A stretch of 22,405 nt of DNA from Paracoccaceae bacterium (GCA_003561595.1 PWWF01000264.1:1-22405); one strand, 5' to 3'; shown: positions 1 to 8,147, counted from the stretch's first letter. The notes: generated by a model from the sequence alone, not told the origin. Program-made: numbers and translations.

Positions 1-1595
1 CCGATATTGTAACAGCCGCCACCCGCGCCCGCGATGCGGGCTATGACGGGGTCGAGATCATGGGCTCTGAGGGGTATTTCATCAACCAGTTCCTCTGCGC
101 GGCCACCAATCACCGCAGCGACCGCTGGGGCGGGGATTATGCCAACCGCATGCGCCTGCCGGTCGAGATCGTGCGCCGCACCCGCGCCGCGACGGGGCCC
201 GATTTCATCCTGATCTACCGCATCTCGCTGATCGATCTGGTCCCCGGCGGCCAGAGCTTTGCCGAGGTCACGCGCCTTGCCCACGCGATTGAAGAGGCCG
301 GCGCCACCATCCTGAACACGGGCATCGGCTGGCACGAATCGCGCGTGCCCACGATTGCCACCTCCGTGCCGCGCGCGGGCTGGGCCTGGGTCACGCGCAA
401 GCTGATGGGCAAGGTCGGCATTCCGCTTGTCACCTCGAACCGGATCAACACGCCCGATGTCGCCGAGGAATTGCTGGCCGGTGGCGCCGCCGACATGGTG
501 TCGATGGCGCGGCCCTTTCTGGCCGATGCCGATTTCGTGGCCAAGGCCGCCGCAGGCCGCGCGGCTGACATCGCGCCCTGCATCGCCTGCAATCAGGCCT
601 GCCTGGATCACACCTTTCAGGGCAAGATCTCATCCTGTCTGGTCAATCCGCGCGCCTGCCATGAAACCGAACTGAATTATACGCCCACTGACAGCCCGAA
701 ACGCATCGCTGTGGTGGGCGCGGGGCCAGCGGGGCTGATGGCGGCACTGGTCGCGGATCAGCGCGGGCATGACGTCACCTTGTATGAGGCTGACAGCCGC
801 ATTGGCGGGCAGCTCAACATGGCGCGGGTCATTCCCGGTAAAGAGGAATTTCACGGGCTGGTGGACTGGTTCACGGGCCAGATCGACCGCTCGCGGATCA
901 CGCTGGCCCTGAACACCCGCGCAACGCCGGAGGAACTGGCCCCCTTTGACGAGGTCATCATTGCCACTGGCGTCACCCCGCGTGATCCGCAGATTGACGG
1001 GCAGGACGGCCCGCATGTCCTGCGCTACACGGATGTCCTGCGCGGCGGCGCTCGGGTCGGCCCGCGTGTCGTCGTTGTGGGCGCAGGCGGGATCGGCTTT
1101 GACGTGTCGGAATATCTGGTCCATGCGGGCCACAGCCCGACCGAGAACCTGGCGCTGTGGAAGCGTGAATGGGGCGTGGATGACCCAGAACGCAGCCCGG
1201 GCGGGCTGGCACCGACAGGACCGCAGCCCGAGGCGCCCGCGCGCTCGGTCGCACTGGTCCAGCGCAAGCGCGGCAAACCCGGCAAGGGGCTGGGCACGAC
1301 CACCGGCTGGATTCACCGCGCCGCCCTCAAGGCAAAGGATGTCACCATGCTGAGCGGGCTGGAATACCGCCGCATCACGCCCGACGGGCTGGTCGTCGTG
1401 CAGGACGGGCAAGAGGTCACGCTGCCTGCCGACACCATCGTTCTGTGCACTGGTCAGGAACCCGAACGCAGCCTGGCCGATGCGCTGGAACAGGCCGGGC
1501 GCGCGGTGCATGTGATCGGCGGTGCGGATGTCGCTGCCGAACTGGATGCCAAGCGCGCCATCAATCAGGGCGCGCGGCTGGCGGCGTCGCTGTAG
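1..1595 (+). CDS. fadH: 2,4-dienoyl-CoA reductase (NADPH), 5'-truncated by window edge
   Basis: This is the C-terminal ~530 residues of a FadH-type 2,4-dienoyl-CoA reductase, which reduces dienoyl-CoA intermediates in beta-oxidation of unsaturated fatty acids. The reading frame is open from base 3, so the gene starts before the window; the E. coli protein is about 670 residues. Visible are the end of the flavin TIM barrel with the catalytic-type Tyr in GSEGYFINQF (Tyr codon 75-77) and the GWHES His (codon 333-335). A 4Fe-4S motif C-x2-C-x3-C-x11-C follows (CIACNQAC ... SSC, about 579-638), then two dinucleotide-binding motifs, VVGAGPAG and VVGAGGIG. The late segments PGKEEF, GLGTTTGWIHR and ELDAKRAINQGARLA match FadH as I remember it. 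It converges on the next gene with only 3 bases between the stops. The alternative, another old-yellow-enzyme/trimethylamine dehydrogenase relative, is less likely. Confidence 0.93.
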   Translation, partial: DIVTAATRARDAGYDGVEIMGSEGYFINQFLCAATNHRSDRWGGDYANRMRLPVEIVRRTRAATGPDFILIYRISLIDLVPGGQSFAEVTRLAHAIEEAGATILNTGIGWHESRVPTIATSVPRAGWAWVTRKLMGKVGIPLVTSNRINTPDVAEELLAGGAADMVSMARPFLADADFVAKAAAGRAADIAPCIACNQACLDHTFQGKISSCLVNPRACHETELNYTPTDSPKRIAVVGAGPAGLMAALVADQRGHDVTLYEADSRIGGQLNMARVIPGKEEFHGLVDWFTGQIDRSRITLALNTRATPEELAPFDEVIIATGVTPRDPQIDGQDGPHVLRYTDVLRGGARVGPRVVVVGAGGIGFDVSEYLVHAGHSPTENLALWKREWGVDDPERSPGGLAPTGPQPEAPARSVALVQRKRGKPGKGLGTTTGWIHRAALKAKDVTMLSGLEYRRITPDGLVVVQDGQEVTLPADTIVLCTGQEPERSLADALEQAGRAVHVIGGADVAAELDAKRAINQGARLAASL

Positions 1596-1598
1596 CCG

Positions 1599-2456
1599 CT
1601 ACAGACCGCGCAACACGCGGCGGGGCGCGACCGGCGCGCTCAGGCTTTCGGGCATGGACAGGCTCGCGACCTGTTCGGCAATCGGCTTGACCGACAGCGG
1701 ATGCGTCGTGCCCGAATAGGTCTCGGGCGTCTGGAATGCTTGCCAGCGGTCGCGATGATAGACCTCCAGCGCGGCAAAGCGGGCCTTGTAGTCCATCTTG
1801 GGGCTGCCGGGCACCCAATAGCCCAGATAGACATATGGCAGCCCCAGCTTGCGCGCCAGTTCGATCTGATCGAGGATCATGTAGCTGCCCAGCGAATTCC
1901 GTTCGTGGCGCGGATCGAAAAAGGAATAGACAAGGCTCAGCCCGTCATCCAGCACATCGGTCAGGCACACACCCCATAGATCGCCCTTCATGCCGCCCAC
2001 CCCGTCGCGATATTCCAGAATCCGGGTGCGGACGGGCGTTTCCTCGACCATCGCGGCGAATTCGAACACATCCATATCGGCCATGCCGCCATCGGCATGG
2101 CGCGCGTCCAGATAGCGGCGGAACAGGTCGAACTGATCCTCGGTCGCCCAGGCACTGCTGACATGGCGGCCAAGGTGGCGGTTGCGCCGCATCATCCGGC
2201 GCTGCGACCGCGACGGCGCGAAATCCGCAACCCGGATGCGCGCTGACAGGCAGGCGCAGCAATCCGCGCAGGCCGGACGGTACAGCACATTCTGCGACCG
2301 CCGGAACCCCTGCTTGGACAGGCTGTCATTCATCGCCTCTGCCTGATCGCCCTGCAATGCCGTGAACAGCTTGCGCTCGGTCCGGCCCGGCAGGTAGGGG
2401 CAGGGTTGTGGGGCCGTAACATAAAATTGCGGTATAGTCGGAAGACTGTGGCGCAT
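1599..2456 (-). CDS. bpt: Aspartate/glutamate leucyltransferase (bacterial Ate1-like aminoacyl-tRNA-protein transferase)
   Basis: This 285-residue cytosolic enzyme belongs to the bacterial R-transferase family (Bpt/Ate). The family transfers an amino acid, usually Leu in Bpt, from aminoacyl-tRNA to N-terminal Asp or Glu, marking proteins for ClpS/ClpAP degradation. Evidence is the N-terminal [16 protein letters not shown] segment (Cys19), the Cys-rich PACADCCAC (Cys63, 66, 67, 69) and the C-terminal region with [24 protein letters not shown], which is characteristic of the acetyltransferase-like fold. The length is typical. ATG 2456 is the only start that keeps the N-terminal Cys motif; its ribosome binding site is poor. 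It is the last gene of a minus-strand series, 82 bases after an RDD gene, and may have its own promoter. Whether the donor is Leu or Arg cannot be settled from sequence alone. Confidence 0.92.
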   Translation of the reverse strand: MRHSLPTIPQFYVTAPQPCPYLPGRTERKLFTALQGDQAEAMNDSLSKQGFRRSQNVLYRPACADCCACLSARIRVADFAPSRSQRRMMRRNRHLGRHVSSAWATEDQFDLFRRYLDARHADGGMADMDVFEFAAMVEETPVRTRILEYRDGVGGMKGDLWGVCLTDVLDDGLSLVYSFFDPRHERNSLGSYMILDQIELARKLGLPYVYLGYWVPGSPKMDYKARFAALEVYHRDRWQAFQTPETYSGTTHPLSVKPIAEQVASLSMPESLSAPVAPRRVLRGL

Positions 2457-2489
2457 CAGGATCGTCTCGGGGTTTTGCGTCGATATTCC

Positions 2490-2518
2490 AGCCTAGCAAC
2501 GCTTCGGGCATTCGCCAA
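2490..2518 (-). promoter_or_regulatory. Candidate sigma-70-type promoter for bpt
   Basis: In the 82-base gap upstream of bpt the minus strand carries TTGGCG (2518-2513), a 17-base spacer and TAGGCT (2495-2490). The -35 is reasonable and the -10 is weak. The predicted start of transcription lies about 25 bases before the bpt ATG. This is inference from spacing only. Confidence 0.25.
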
Positions 2519-2538
2519 GCCCCCAATGCGTCTATGCC

Positions 2539-2973
2539 CTAGTCCAGCGCGACCCGGTGCAACATCGTGGTCCGGAACAGGATGTCATTCAGCCCCTGAC
2601 GGTAGGGTGTCAGCAGGATCATCGCGATGGACCCGATCTGCAGGGGGATGACCACCCATTGCAGCGCATTGACGACACTGTAGTAGAACGCGGTCGCAGT
2701 GTCGGGCAGGTTGCCATCCAGCCCGCGCCAGCTGAGCGCGGTCATCATCATCCCCAGCGTCGCCCCGTAGCGCGCCAGCATGACCGTGCGATAGGCAACC
2801 GTGATCGTCGCGAACAGGACCGGCAGGAAGAACGCGCCGATAAAGAATGTCGCGACCACGCCCACAAGGGTCAGCGCCAGCGTCACAAGCAGATCAACCA
2901 CCCAGGCAAGGGTGCGCTTGACCGGCACATCCTTGTAGAATTCCGGCTGCAATTCAGGGTCAGGCAGGCTCAT
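2539..2973 (-). CDS. RDD family membrane protein
   Basis: This is a 144-residue inner-membrane protein of the RDD family, whose role is generally unknown, with some members implicated in ion exchange. After a short polar N-terminus there are two closely spaced hydrophobic segments (about residues 20-65), a polar stretch with TLGMMMTALSWRG, and a third hydrophobic region (about 95-122). It ends DILFRTTMLHRVALD. The RDD hallmark residues are Arg20 and Asp27 in RTLAWVVDLL and the Asp of NDILF. The start at 2973 gives a 4-base ATGA overlap with the upstream ybaK-like gene. A longer in-frame extension to 3066 would run far into that gene and adds Cys/His-rich residues with no family match, so I rejected it. 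There is no clear Shine-Dalgarno sequence; translation is probably coupled. Confidence 0.85.
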   Translation of the reverse strand: MSLPDPELQPEFYKDVPVKRTLAWVVDLLVTLALTLVGVVATFFIGAFFLPVLFATITVAYRTVMLARYGATLGMMMTALSWRGLDGNLPDTATAFYYSVVNALQWVVIPLQIGSIAMILLTPYRQGLNDILFRTTMLHRVALD

Positions 2974-3437
2974 TCCGTGAAATCCGCGGCTGTGGCAGCG
3001 GCCAGCGTGACCAACTGCGCAGGGTTGATGGAAAAGACATGCCGCGGTGTGCCCGCAGCCGCCCATACCTGTTCAAACGTCAGCAGGCGCGGATCGATCC
3101 ATGTGGGCGACGGGGTGACATGCGCGATCGGCGCCACACCGCCGATGGCAAAGCCCGTCGTGGCGCGCACGAGCGTCGCGTCAGCGCGGCCCAGCGCCTC
3201 ACCCGCGAGTTCCGATGCCTTCTCCGCGCAGATGCGATTGCCGCCAGCGGTCAGGAACAACCGGATATCGCCCGAATCCTCGCCGACAAAGATGATCGAT
3301 TTGACAATCTGATCGATCGCACAGCCGCAGGCAGCGGCTGCCTGTTCGGCGGTGCGCGTCTCGCCTGCCTCGAGGATCGTGTCAGGCAGGCCCGCATCCG
3401 CCAGGGCGCGGGCGACACGTTTCATCGATTTGCTCAT
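2970..3437 (-). CDS. YbaK/EbsC family aminoacyl-tRNA deacylase
   Basis: This 155-residue single-domain protein belongs to the YbaK/EbsC (prolyl-tRNA synthetase INS-like) family. Members hydrolyse mischarged aminoacyl-tRNAs in trans, such as Cys- or Ala-tRNA(Pro). Recognisable are ILEAGETRTAEQAAAACGC, the conserved Lys in DQIVKSIIF, FLTAGGNRICAEKASELAG, and the Gly-rich GFAIGGVAPIAH loop. It starts at ATG 3437, three bases after the stop of the aminotransferase gene, and overlaps the RDD gene by 4 bases, so the three are almost certainly co-transcribed. The exact tRNA substrate (YbaK, ProX or another subtype) cannot be told from sequence alone. Confidence 0.9.
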   Translation of the reverse strand: MSKSMKRVARALADAGLPDTILEAGETRTAEQAAAACGCAIDQIVKSIIFVGEDSGDIRLFLTAGGNRICAEKASELAGEALGRADATLVRATTGFAIGGVAPIAHVTPSPTWIDPRLLTFEQVWAAAGTPRHVFSINPAQLVTLAAATAADFTE

Positions 3438-3440
3438 ATC

Positions 3441-4763
3441 CTAGTCCAGACTGTCCAGCACCTCGCCCAATGTGCCGATCAACTGGTCGATATGGGATTT
3501 CTCTATGATCAGCGGCGGCGACATGGCGATGATATCGCCTGTCGTGCGGATCAGCACCCCCTTTTCATAGGCCTTGAGGAACGCGGAAAACGCCCGTTGC
3601 GTCGGCGCACCGGCAATCGGTTCCAGCTCGACCGCGCCGATCAGGCCCATATTGCGGATATCGATGACATGCGGCTTGTCACGCAGCGAATGCACGGCCT
3701 CTTCCCAATAGGGGGCAAGCTCGGCGGCCCGCTCGAACAGGGCGTCCTCGCGATACGTCTCCAGCGTTGCAAGCCCGGCGGCGGATGCGATGGGGCTGCC
3801 GGAATAGGTATAGCCGTGAAACAGCTCGATCAGGTTTTCCGGGCCCTGCATGAAGGCGTCGTGGATCGCCGCCGATGTCAGCACCGCACCCATCGGGATC
3901 ACCCCGTTGGTCAGCCCCTTGGCGCAGGTGATCATGTCGGGCATCACATCGAAATGCTGCGCGCCGAATGCGCTGCCCAGACGGCCGAAACCGGTGATGA
4001 CCTCATCAAAGATCAGCAGGATGCCGTGTTTGGCCGTGATCTCGCGCAGGCGTTGCAGATAGCCCTTGGGCGGGATCAGCACGCCGGTCGAGCCGGCCAC
4101 AGGTTCCACGATGACGGCGGCAATGGTGTCGGGGCCATGCAGCGCCACGATGCGTTCCAGATCATCGGCCAGATGCGCGCCATGTTCGGGCTGGCCCCGT
4201 GTCCACTGGTTTTCGGGAATATGCGTGTGCGGCAGATGATCGACGCCTGACAGCATCGCGCCGAAATGGCGGCGGTTATTGACGATCCCACCGACCGAGA
4301 TGCCGCCGAAATTCACCCCGTGATAGCCCCGCTCGCGCCCGATCAGCCGCGTGCGCGCCGCGTCGCCGCGCGCGCGGTGATAGGCGATGGCGATTTTCAG
4401 CGCGGTTTCGACCGCCTCGGACCCGGAATTGACAAAGAACGCATGGTCCATCCCATCGGGCGCCATGTCGACCAGCCGGTTGGCCAGTTCAAACGCCTTG
4501 GGATGGCCCATCTGGAACGCGGGCGCGTAATCCAGTTCCGCCGCCTGTTTCTGGATCGCCTCGACAATCCTGGGGCGTTTATGGCCCGCGTTGCAGCACC
4601 ACAGGCCCGCCGTGCCGTCCAGCACCTGCCGCCCGTCCGAGGTGGTGTAGAACATGCCATCGGCCTCGACCAGCATACGCGGGGCGGATTTGAACTGCCG
4701 ATTGGCCGTGAACGGCATCCAGAAGGCGCGCAGGTCGTTCGGTGTGGGACGGTCGAGAGCCAT
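3441..4763 (-). CDS. Class III PLP-dependent aminotransferase (omega-amino acid/beta-alanine:pyruvate type)
   Basis: This 440-residue cytosolic aminotransferase resembles omega-amino acid (beta-alanine):pyruvate transaminases, which move a terminal amino group to pyruvate giving alanine and a semialdehyde. Visible features are FWMPFTANRQFK near the N-terminus, FVNSGSEAVETALK (phosphate-binding loop), RERGYHG (ring-stacking Tyr), LLIFDEVITGFGRLG (PLP-binding Asp), and ITCAKGLTNGVIPMGAV with the Schiff-base Lys. HGYTYSGSPIASAAGLATL and a C-terminal IAMSPPLIIE follow. I chose ATG 4763 because AGGAG lies 7 bases upstream. An in-frame TTG at 4790 would add 9 residues without a good ribosome binding site. 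It heads the aminotransferase-ybaK-RDD run. The substrate is inferred from family resemblance; other amine:pyruvate transaminases share these motifs. Confidence 0.9.
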   Translation of the reverse strand: MALDRPTPNDLRAFWMPFTANRQFKSAPRMLVEADGMFYTTSDGRQVLDGTAGLWCCNAGHKRPRIVEAIQKQAAELDYAPAFQMGHPKAFELANRLVDMAPDGMDHAFFVNSGSEAVETALKIAIAYHRARGDAARTRLIGRERGYHGVNFGGISVGGIVNNRRHFGAMLSGVDHLPHTHIPENQWTRGQPEHGAHLADDLERIVALHGPDTIAAVIVEPVAGSTGVLIPPKGYLQRLREITAKHGILLIFDEVITGFGRLGSAFGAQHFDVMPDMITCAKGLTNGVIPMGAVLTSAAIHDAFMQGPENLIELFHGYTYSGSPIASAAGLATLETYREDALFERAAELAPYWEEAVHSLRDKPHVIDIRNMGLIGAVELEPIAGAPTQRAFSAFLKAYEKGVLIRTTGDIIAMSPPLIIEKSHIDQLIGTLGEVLDSLD

Positions 4764-4819
4764 GGCAAGTCTCCTGCTGAATTTGATCAAAAGACGCTAT
4801 CATATTCGCAGCAGACAGC

Positions 4820-4842
4820 AAGGGGCGCAAGATGCGCCCCTT
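4820..4842 (-). terminator. Hairpin terminator after the TRAP operon
   Basis: A perfect 10-bp stem (AAGGGGCGCA, 4820-4829, pairing with 4833-4842) with a 3-base loop starts about 10 bases after the dctM stop. In the minus-strand transcript the stem ends in CUU but no long U-run follows, so termination may be partial. The rest of the gap to the aminotransferase start (4764-4819) must hold that gene's promoter. TATGAT (4804-4799, minus) is a possible -10 but has no good -35. Confidence 0.6.
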
Positions 4843-4852
4843 GACGTGTTTT

Positions 4853-6208
4853 CTAGTACATCACCCCAGGCAGCCAGAGGACAAGCTGCGGGAAGCTGAA
4901 CACCATCAGCACCGCCAACATCTGCAAGAGAACAAAGGGGATCACACCCTTGTAGATGTCGATGATCGTCACACCAGGCGGCGCGACCCCTTTCAGGTAG
5001 AACAGCGAAAAGCCCACAGGCGGGGTCAGGAACGACGTTTGCAGCACAACGGCAAAGAGGACGATGAACCAGATCTGGTCAAAGCCCAGCAGCACCACGA
5101 CAGGGGCCACCAGCGGCAGCATGATCAGCGAGATCTCCAGCCAGTCGAGGAAAAACCCTGCGAGGAAAGCAATGCCAAGAATGGTCAGCACCACACCCGA
5201 AGGACCAAAAGGCAACGACTGCAGCGACTGGGTGATGAACTCATCGCCGCCAAGCTGACGCATGACCACGGCAAACATGGTCGCCCCCAGAAAGATCCCG
5301 AAGATGAACGCGGTGGTCAGCGTTGTCTTGGCGCCCACATCTTTCAGCACGGCCCAGCTCAGACGTCCGTTGAACGCGGCCAGCAAGGTCGCCCCGAAGG
5401 CCCCGAGGCCCGACGCCTCGGTCGGTGTGGCCAGCCCCATGAAGATCGATCCCAGCACCGCAAGGATCAGAAGCAGCGGCGGCAGCACGGCCAGAAGCGT
5501 GTCGAAGATCAGCTTCGCAGTGACCGGCGGCAGGTCTTCGGGCGCAGGCGCCAGCGTCTTGAAGAAGGTCGCCGCCCCCATGATGTAGATGATGTAGAAC
5601 ACCCCCAGCATCAGACCCGGGATCAGCGCGCCCATGAACAGGTTGCCCACCGAAACCGACATCTGGTCGGCCATGATGATCAGCATGATCGAAGGCGGGA
5701 TCAGGATGCCCAGCGTCCCCGATGACGCTACGACCCCTGATGCGAAACCCTTGTTATAGCCCTGCTGCAGCATGATCGGCATGGACAGAAGCGCCAGCAG
5801 CACGACCGACGCACCCACGATACCCGTTGATGCCGCCAGCAGAATGCCGATCAGCACCACGCCCAGCGCCAGCCCGCCCCGAAACCGGCCGAAAAGCTGA
5901 ATGAAATTCGCCATCAGCTTTTCGGTCACACCCGAGCGCTCCAGCATCAGCCCCATGAAGATGAACATGGGCAGCGCGACCAGCAACCAGTTCGACATCT
6001 GTCCCCAGATGCGCTGCACGAATACGCCGAAGATGCGCATGTCGGTCAGGAAATAGGTATCCCAGCCGAATGACTCGAACCCCCAGATCGCGATGAAGCT
6101 GAACGCGATCGAGATCCCCGCAAGCGCCCAGGCGACCGGAATGCCCGTAAAGATCAGTGCGATGAACGACACAAGCATCGCCACCACCAGAATTTCGTTG
6201 GTTTCCAT
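4853..6208 (-). CDS. dctM: TRAP transporter large permease, DctM-type
   Basis: This 451-residue inner-membrane protein is the large subunit of a tripartite ATP-independent periplasmic transporter, the ion-driven translocation component. It is hydrophobic throughout with about 12 membrane segments. Family landmarks include NWLLVALPMFIFMGLMLERSGV, GRFRGGLALGVV, ASTGIVGASVV, ASSGTLGILIPPSIMLIIMADQ, GLATPTEASGLGAFGA and TSFLTPPVGFSLFYLKG. It resembles the branch annotated mannitol/chloroaromatic (TakP/FcbT-like) rather than classic C4-dicarboxylate DctM. It is the last gene of dctP-dctQ-dctM, 65 bases after dctQ. The length is normal. The Shine-Dalgarno region (AAGGTTGAGGG immediately before the ATG) is cramped. 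Confidence 0.93.
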   Translation of the reverse strand: METNEILVVAMLVSFIALIFTGIPVAWALAGISIAFSFIAIWGFESFGWDTYFLTDMRIFGVFVQRIWGQMSNWLLVALPMFIFMGLMLERSGVTEKLMANFIQLFGRFRGGLALGVVLIGILLAASTGIVGASVVLLALLSMPIMLQQGYNKGFASGVVASSGTLGILIPPSIMLIIMADQMSVSVGNLFMGALIPGLMLGVFYIIYIMGAATFFKTLAPAPEDLPPVTAKLIFDTLLAVLPPLLLILAVLGSIFMGLATPTEASGLGAFGATLLAAFNGRLSWAVLKDVGAKTTLTTAFIFGIFLGATMFAVVMRQLGGDEFITQSLQSLPFGPSGVVLTILGIAFLAGFFLDWLEISLIMLPLVAPVVVLLGFDQIWFIVLFAVVLQTSFLTPPVGFSLFYLKGVAPPGVTIIDIYKGVIPFVLLQMLAVLMVFSFPQLVLWLPGVMY

Positions 6209-6273
6209 CCCTCAACCTTGTTTGCTGCGGCCCGCACTCCATGGCGCGGGGTGTTCTGATTTGCGTATGGAGC

Positions 6274-6885
6274 TCAGGCGCCGATGCGCGCGCGCGGGAA
6301 ATTGAACAGATAGGACGTGACCCGCAGAAACCGGGCAAAGGCCGCCAGCGCGATATAGGCGAAGGCCAGCACGATCACGCCCTTGATCATCCAGCGATTG
6401 GCCAGCCCCCCCGGCGCCGAGGACCGCTCGTTCCGGTTATAGGACGCTTCGACAAAGGGGATACCATAGGAAATGATGATCCAGCACATCGGCAGGATGA
6501 TCACGGCAATCGCGAACGCCTCGATCCAGGCGCGTGTCCGTTGCCGGAAGGTCGCCGCCAGTACATCTACCCGCACATGGCTGTCATGCATGAGCGCGTA
6601 TCCGATCCCGAACATGAAGCCCACGGCATACAGATGCCACTGCACCTCTTCGATCCAGATGTAGTTGACACCCAGCGCGTAGCGCATGGTTACGTTGACC
6701 ACAATAATCAGCACCAGCACGATCCAGATGGTGTTGAGCAGGTAGGAAAACAGCTCCAGCACCTTTTCGATGACGTCCGAAATGACGGTGCGCGGAAAAT
6801 CCAGCCCATGGCTGCGGGCGCCGGCATCCTCGACCTTTTCAAGGTCGAGATCGATTTGCGGCTCATTCGGGGTCTGCTGGCTCAC
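6274..6885 (-). CDS. dctQ: TRAP transporter small permease, DctQ-type
   Basis: This is the 203-residue small membrane subunit that pairs with DctM. The hydrophilic N-terminus (about 45 residues) is longer than in classic DctQ proteins. Four membrane segments follow, with the typical WIEEVQWHLYAVGFMFGIGYALMHDSHVRVDV motif region (about residues 77-108). The start is GTG at 6885, with GGAGT five bases upstream. It is the middle gene of the TRAP operon. It is separated from dctP by 81 bases that hold a strong hairpin, and from dctM by 65 bases with no strong structure. Confidence 0.9.
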   Translation of the reverse strand: MSQQTPNEPQIDLDLEKVEDAGARSHGLDFPRTVISDVIEKVLELFSYLLNTIWIVLVLIIVVNVTMRYALGVNYIWIEEVQWHLYAVGFMFGIGYALMHDSHVRVDVLAATFRQRTRAWIEAFAIAVIILPMCWIIISYGIPFVEASYNRNERSSAPGGLANRWMIKGVIVLAFAYIALAAFARFLRVTSYLFNFPRARIGA

Positions 6886-6919
6886 AGGTGACTCCTTCCT
6901 CTGGGCGATCTGGCAGAAA

Positions 6920-6948
6920 GCTGCCGCGCCCGAGCCGGGCGCGGCAGC
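6920..6948 (-). ncRNA. Intergenic mRNA hairpin between dctP and dctQ
   Basis: GCTGCCGCGCCC (6920-6931) and GGGCGCGGCAGC (6937-6948) form a perfect, nearly all-GC 12-bp stem with a 5-base loop. In the dctP-to-dctQ transcript it is followed by UUUC only. It is most likely a 3'-end stabiliser and partial terminator that raises dctP mRNA relative to the permease genes. That role is inferred; the structure itself is plain in the sequence. Confidence 0.7.
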
Positions 6949-6966
6949 ATCGAGGCAAGGACAGGA

Positions 6967-8028
6967 TCAGTCCTCGATACGGGTTCTCCAGTCGCGGGGC
7001 AGATAGCCCATCTCTTTCCAGGGACGCAGTTCGTCCAGGAACGCCATCTGCGATTCATAGACGCGGCGGAACATTTCATCGGCTTCCGAATTGCGCTCCA
7101 TCACCGCCTGCGTCGCTTCCCAGAAGGCGGCGATCTGTTCGTCCGAGTAGGTGCGCACATTGGTGCCGCGCTCTTCGAAGCTCGAGATCACAGCGCCCTG
7201 AAGCGCCTCAGCCCGCGCGATCGCGTAGGCATTTGCCGCCATGCAGGTGGTTTCGATCATCGCACGGGTCTGATCTTCCAGACCGTTCCAGACATCAAGG
7301 TTCACATACAGGAACTGGTTGGTCGAGGGCTGATGCCAGCCAGGCAGATAGAGGTAATCGGCGACCTGGTAGAAACCAAGCTGTTCATCCACCGTGGGCA
7401 GCGAAAACTCAGTGCCGTCCAAAGTGCCGGTTTCCAGCGCCTGATACAGCTCACCACCCGGCAGGATGGTTACGGACATGCCGAATTCCTGAAAGATCTC
7501 ACCGCCCACACCGGCGGCCCGGAAGCGAAGCCCTTCCAGATCCTCGACCGTGTTCATTTCTTCGCGGAACCAGCCAGCCGTTTCCGGGCTGATTGTGCCG
7601 CAAGAGACGGGGTGCACATTGTAGGGATGGAACGTCTCCTCCAGTAGTTCCTGCCCACCATGATGGGTCATCCACGCAAGGAAATCTGTCGATTCGGCCC
7701 CAAAGGGGGTCGCGCCGAACAGGGCAGCGGCGGGAACAGTGCCCCATTCATAGCCCATCCAGCTATAGCCCGCATCGATATTGCCTTCGGACACGTTCTC
7801 GAAGATCGAGAGCGCCGGGATAACGGCACCGGGTTCGGCGACTCGCATATCGATATTGCCGCCCGATACCGCGCGCAGCTGATCGGCCACCCAGGGCATG
7901 GTGTCGCCGAGTGCGGTCAGGGTCGAGGCAAAGGCCATCGGCACCTGCCAGCGGATCGTTTCCTGCGCCGACACTGCGCCTGCCGTCATGCTGGCCGTCA
8001 GCGCAGTGGTGATAAACAGTTTTTTCAT
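6967..8028 (-). CDS. dctP: TRAP transporter periplasmic solute-binding protein, DctP-type (TakP-like branch)
   Basis: This 353-residue periplasmic protein captures substrate for the DctQM permease. It has a Sec signal peptide MKKLFITTALTASMTAGAVSA, probably cut before Gln22. The family landmarks are PETAGWFREEMNTVEDLEGLRFRAAGVGGEIFQEFG, with the conserved carboxylate-binding Arg170, then ILPGGELYQALETGTLDGTEF (Glu207), LGFYQVADYLYLPGWHQPSTNQFLYVN, and a helical C-terminus. This layout is that of the TakP/mannitol-chloroaromatic branch. The usual Trp after the conserved Glu is Phe208 here. The substrate is therefore open; an organic acid carrying a carboxylate is the best inference. GGAGG lies 5 bases before ATG 8028. 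It is the first gene of the operon and is followed by a strong hairpin. Confidence 0.92.
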   Translation of the reverse strand: MKKLFITTALTASMTAGAVSAQETIRWQVPMAFASTLTALGDTMPWVADQLRAVSGGNIDMRVAEPGAVIPALSIFENVSEGNIDAGYSWMGYEWGTVPAAALFGATPFGAESTDFLAWMTHHGGQELLEETFHPYNVHPVSCGTISPETAGWFREEMNTVEDLEGLRFRAAGVGGEIFQEFGMSVTILPGGELYQALETGTLDGTEFSLPTVDEQLGFYQVADYLYLPGWHQPSTNQFLYVNLDVWNGLEDQTRAMIETTCMAANAYAIARAEALQGAVISSFEERGTNVRTYSDEQIAAFWEATQAVMERNSEADEMFRRVYESQMAFLDELRPWKEMGYLPRDWRTRIED

Positions 8029-8147
8029 GTGTTCCTCCGGTTGTTGGACTTCGCCCCGATAACGGTCATCGAAAGACGAAACACGTCAAGAGAAAAGCCA
8101 CGCAGAATCGCAATAATATTGCGCAACGCGCATGCAATTCGACGCAT
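8025..8147 (-). CDS. Possible 40-residue leader ORF overlapping the dctP start
   Basis: ATG 8147 is preceded by GGAGGA with a 3-base gap. It opens a 40-codon frame (MRRIACALRNIIAILRG ... KSNNRRNT) whose TGA overlaps the dctP ATG as ATGA, the arrangement typical of translational coupling. Against it, third-position GC is far lower than in neighbouring genes, no family is recognised, and dctP has its own good ribosome binding site. A possible promoter (TTGCAT, 16 bases, TATTGC, 8137-8110) lies inside the frame and would place the transcript start downstream of this ATG. Treat it as a candidate only. Confidence 0.25.
   Translation of the reverse strand: MRRIACALRNIIAILRGFSLDVFRLSMTVIGAKSNNRRNT
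8109..8123. promoter_or_regulatory. 15-bp perfect palindrome upstream of dctP
   Basis: CGCAATAATATTGCG is a perfect inverted repeat around one central base, 81-95 bases upstream of the dctP start. It overlaps the -10 of a weak candidate promoter (TTGCAT N16 TATTGC on the minus strand). It could be a repressor operator, but no regulator gene is adjacent in this window to assign it to. Confidence 0.4.

Noticed and set aside
630..1511. 293-codon minus-strand frame opposite fadH
   Set aside because: The fadH motifs on the plus strand are decisive and the minus frame has none.
3039..4250. 403-codon plus-strand frame opposite the aminotransferase and ybaK-like genes
   Set aside because: It is a shadow of two well-supported minus-strand genes and no motif is recognised.
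4832..5725. 297-codon plus-strand frame opposite dctM
   Set aside because: It is extremely rich in Gln, His, Arg and Asp, as expected when a hydrophobic gene is read backwards.
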